24,621 bases of DNA from Desulfurococcales archaeon (GTDB taxonomy: Archaea > Thermoproteota > Thermoprotei_A > Sulfolobales > Ignisphaeraceae): assembly GCA_027037025.1 (NCBI GenBank), contig JALWBS010000089.1:1-24621 (forward strand), read 5' to 3'. Below the pieces are notes generated by a model. It made no database searches. It was not told where the DNA came from and saw only the letters and a list, made by a program, of their open reading frames with translations. Shown piece by piece: positions 23,954 to 24,621 of the stretch. The translations under genes and the position numbers were made by a program. Positions within the stretch are counted from its first letter, which is position 1. Each line of letters begins with the position of its first letter.

Positions 23954-24322
23954 TTAAACCTCTATACCTAAGGAGCGTAATTTACTAATTGCTTCATTAA
24001 GAGCAGAATTGGTGTCTATCTTCAGCGTTTTGGCATCTATAGGCAGTTTCGATAAGATTAACCGTATGGAGCCGTCATCAAGCTCGACGAAGAGCTGTGG
24101 AGCCCAAGCCATCCCAAACTCATCCTTATCTCCGTGAATAGATAGAAACTCGTAGTCCTCTTCTCGAATCTCTAGATCGCAGCCGAGCCTCTTACTCAAT
24201 TCCTCAGCGATTTTGGTAAAGTACTTGTGTTGAGGTAAGTGCTTCGCGGTTACAAGTATGAGCTTCCTAACCTTGGCCAAGGCTCCGCACAGCCTCGTGA
24301 TCGGAGTCGAGGTATAAATCAC
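23954..24322 (-). CDS. Hypothetical small soluble protein downstream of DRG GTPase
   Basis: 122 aa, not recognised. It has an alpha/beta composition: VRKLILVTAKHLPQHKYFTKIAEEL opens like a Rossmann or thioredoxin-type strand-helix, then an acidic EEDYEFLSIHGDKDEFG, then LFVELDDGSIRLILSKLPID and a final helix. No Cys pair, metal motif or membrane segment. The GTG start at 24322 overlaps the GTPase stop by four bases (GTGA), so translation is coupled and a related role (ribosome or RNA) is possible but unproven. It converges on the DUF2286-like gene with a 12-base gap. Confidence 0.68.
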   Translation of the reverse strand: MIYTSTPITRLCGALAKVRKLILVTAKHLPQHKYFTKIAEELSKRLGCDLEIREEDYEFLSIHGDKDEFGMAWAPQLFVELDDGSIRLILSKLPIDAKTLKIDTNSALNEAISKLRSLGIEV

Positions 24323-24621
24323 TTGCGTATGTTAATCTCTACTATATCCCCATCTTCAACCACGTGGTTCGGCCCTACTCTTTGACCGGGATACTTCGCT
24401 GAGGGCCCCCATATCCGCGCGTATGCGAACCTCTCGTATAGCTCGCTATGAACAGCTCTTGCGACGTCGAGAACCGTAGCACCTCTCCTAAGAACTAAGG
24501 GTTTCGTAGATGGCTTGCCTAGGGGAGGTTTCGTGTAGACTCTGATAAGATCGAGTATGTTGAAGAGGGTTCGGCCCACCAGATCTTTGTCCACGATCCC
24601 TCTGGCTACAGATGTCGGAAT
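24319..24621 (-). CDS. DRG-family GTPase, C-terminal TGS part (truncated by window end)
   Basis: Only the last ~100 residues are inside the window, and the frame is open through base 24621. LDLIRVYTKPPLGKPS, LVLRRGATVLDVARAVH and YARIWGPSAKYPGQRVG with VEDGDIVEI are near-identical in pattern to the TGS domain of DRG1/DRG2/Rbg GTPases. The preceding PTSVARG may be the end of the G5 region. DRG proteins are translation-associated GTPases in archaea and eukaryotes. A GTG at 24594 would give a standalone 91-aa TGS protein, but the open frame and the family sequence ahead of it favour a truncated full-length gene. Confidence 0.88.
   Translation of the reverse strand: MPTSVARGIVDKDLVGRTLFNILDLIRVYTKPPLGKPSTKPLVLRRGATVLDVARAVHSELYERFAYARIWGPSAKYPGQRVGPNHVVEDGDIVEINIRK

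Noticed and set aside
24319..24594. Standalone TGS-domain protein starting at GTG 24594
   Set aside because: The frame stays open to the window edge with residues that fit the end of a DRG GTPase domain, so truncation by the window is more likely.

Overview
The window reads as chromosome from a hyperthermophilic crenarchaeon (Thermoprotei), most likely Desulfurococcales-like. This rests on a PolB1-type replicative DNA polymerase, archaeal RNase P proteins, ribosome-biogenesis factors (NMD3, RIO1, Dim2/Pno1, a permuted GTPase), aIF1A and aIF2-beta, a tRNA-Trp with a bulge-helix-bulge intron, frequent TTG/GTG starts and TATA-type promoters close to start codons. No insertion sequence, CRISPR array, integrase or recognisable prophage is visible. 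Gene density is very high, and no gene-free stretch exceeds about 300 bases.

Layout. 1-1571 (+): the 3' end of a UMP kinase gene and a THUMP-domain tRNA methyltransferase (Trm14-like). 1618-4439 (-): an operon of YchF-like GTPase, COG1325 exosome-associated protein, RNase P Rnp3 (Rpp30) and RNase P Rnp2 (Pop5), the last with an unexpected N-terminal membrane segment. 4547-5218 (+): ribosomal protein L15e, divergent from the GTPase. 5206-8931 (-): three overlapping genes, namely a large beta-rich protein of unknown function, a 204-aa protein that resembles the N-terminal domain of VirB4/HerA-type ATPases, and the ATPase core itself. A winged-helix protein (9024-9371, +) diverges from this cluster over one shared TATA region, followed by Trm10 (9407-10450, +).

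10431-14995 (-): a translation and ribosome-assembly block of aIF2-beta, DUF424, NMD3, aIF1A, RIO1 kinase, Dim2/Pno1, intron-containing tRNA-Trp(CCA) and a circularly permuted GTPase. 15055-16347 (+): an MtaB-type tRNA methylthiotransferase. 16363-19221 (-): pyruvate phosphate dikinase. 19334-23941 (+): a hexapeptide acyltransferase, DNA polymerase B1 with a long N-terminal extension, a two-helix membrane protein with VirB2/CedA1-pilin-like architecture, and a small DUF2286-like protein. 23954-24621 (-): a small unknown protein and the C-terminal TGS domain of a DRG GTPase that runs off the window.

Most genes serve RNA processing, tRNA modification, ribosome assembly and translation initiation. 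The part least explained by known housekeeping is 5206-9371: a VirB4/HerA-like ATPase split into two reading frames (with a possible +1 slip site in the overlap), co-transcribed with a 714-aa beta-rich protein and facing a candidate wHTH regulator. The pilin-like 81-aa protein at 23222 is a possible but unproven relative of the crenarchaeal DNA-exchange (Ced) machinery.
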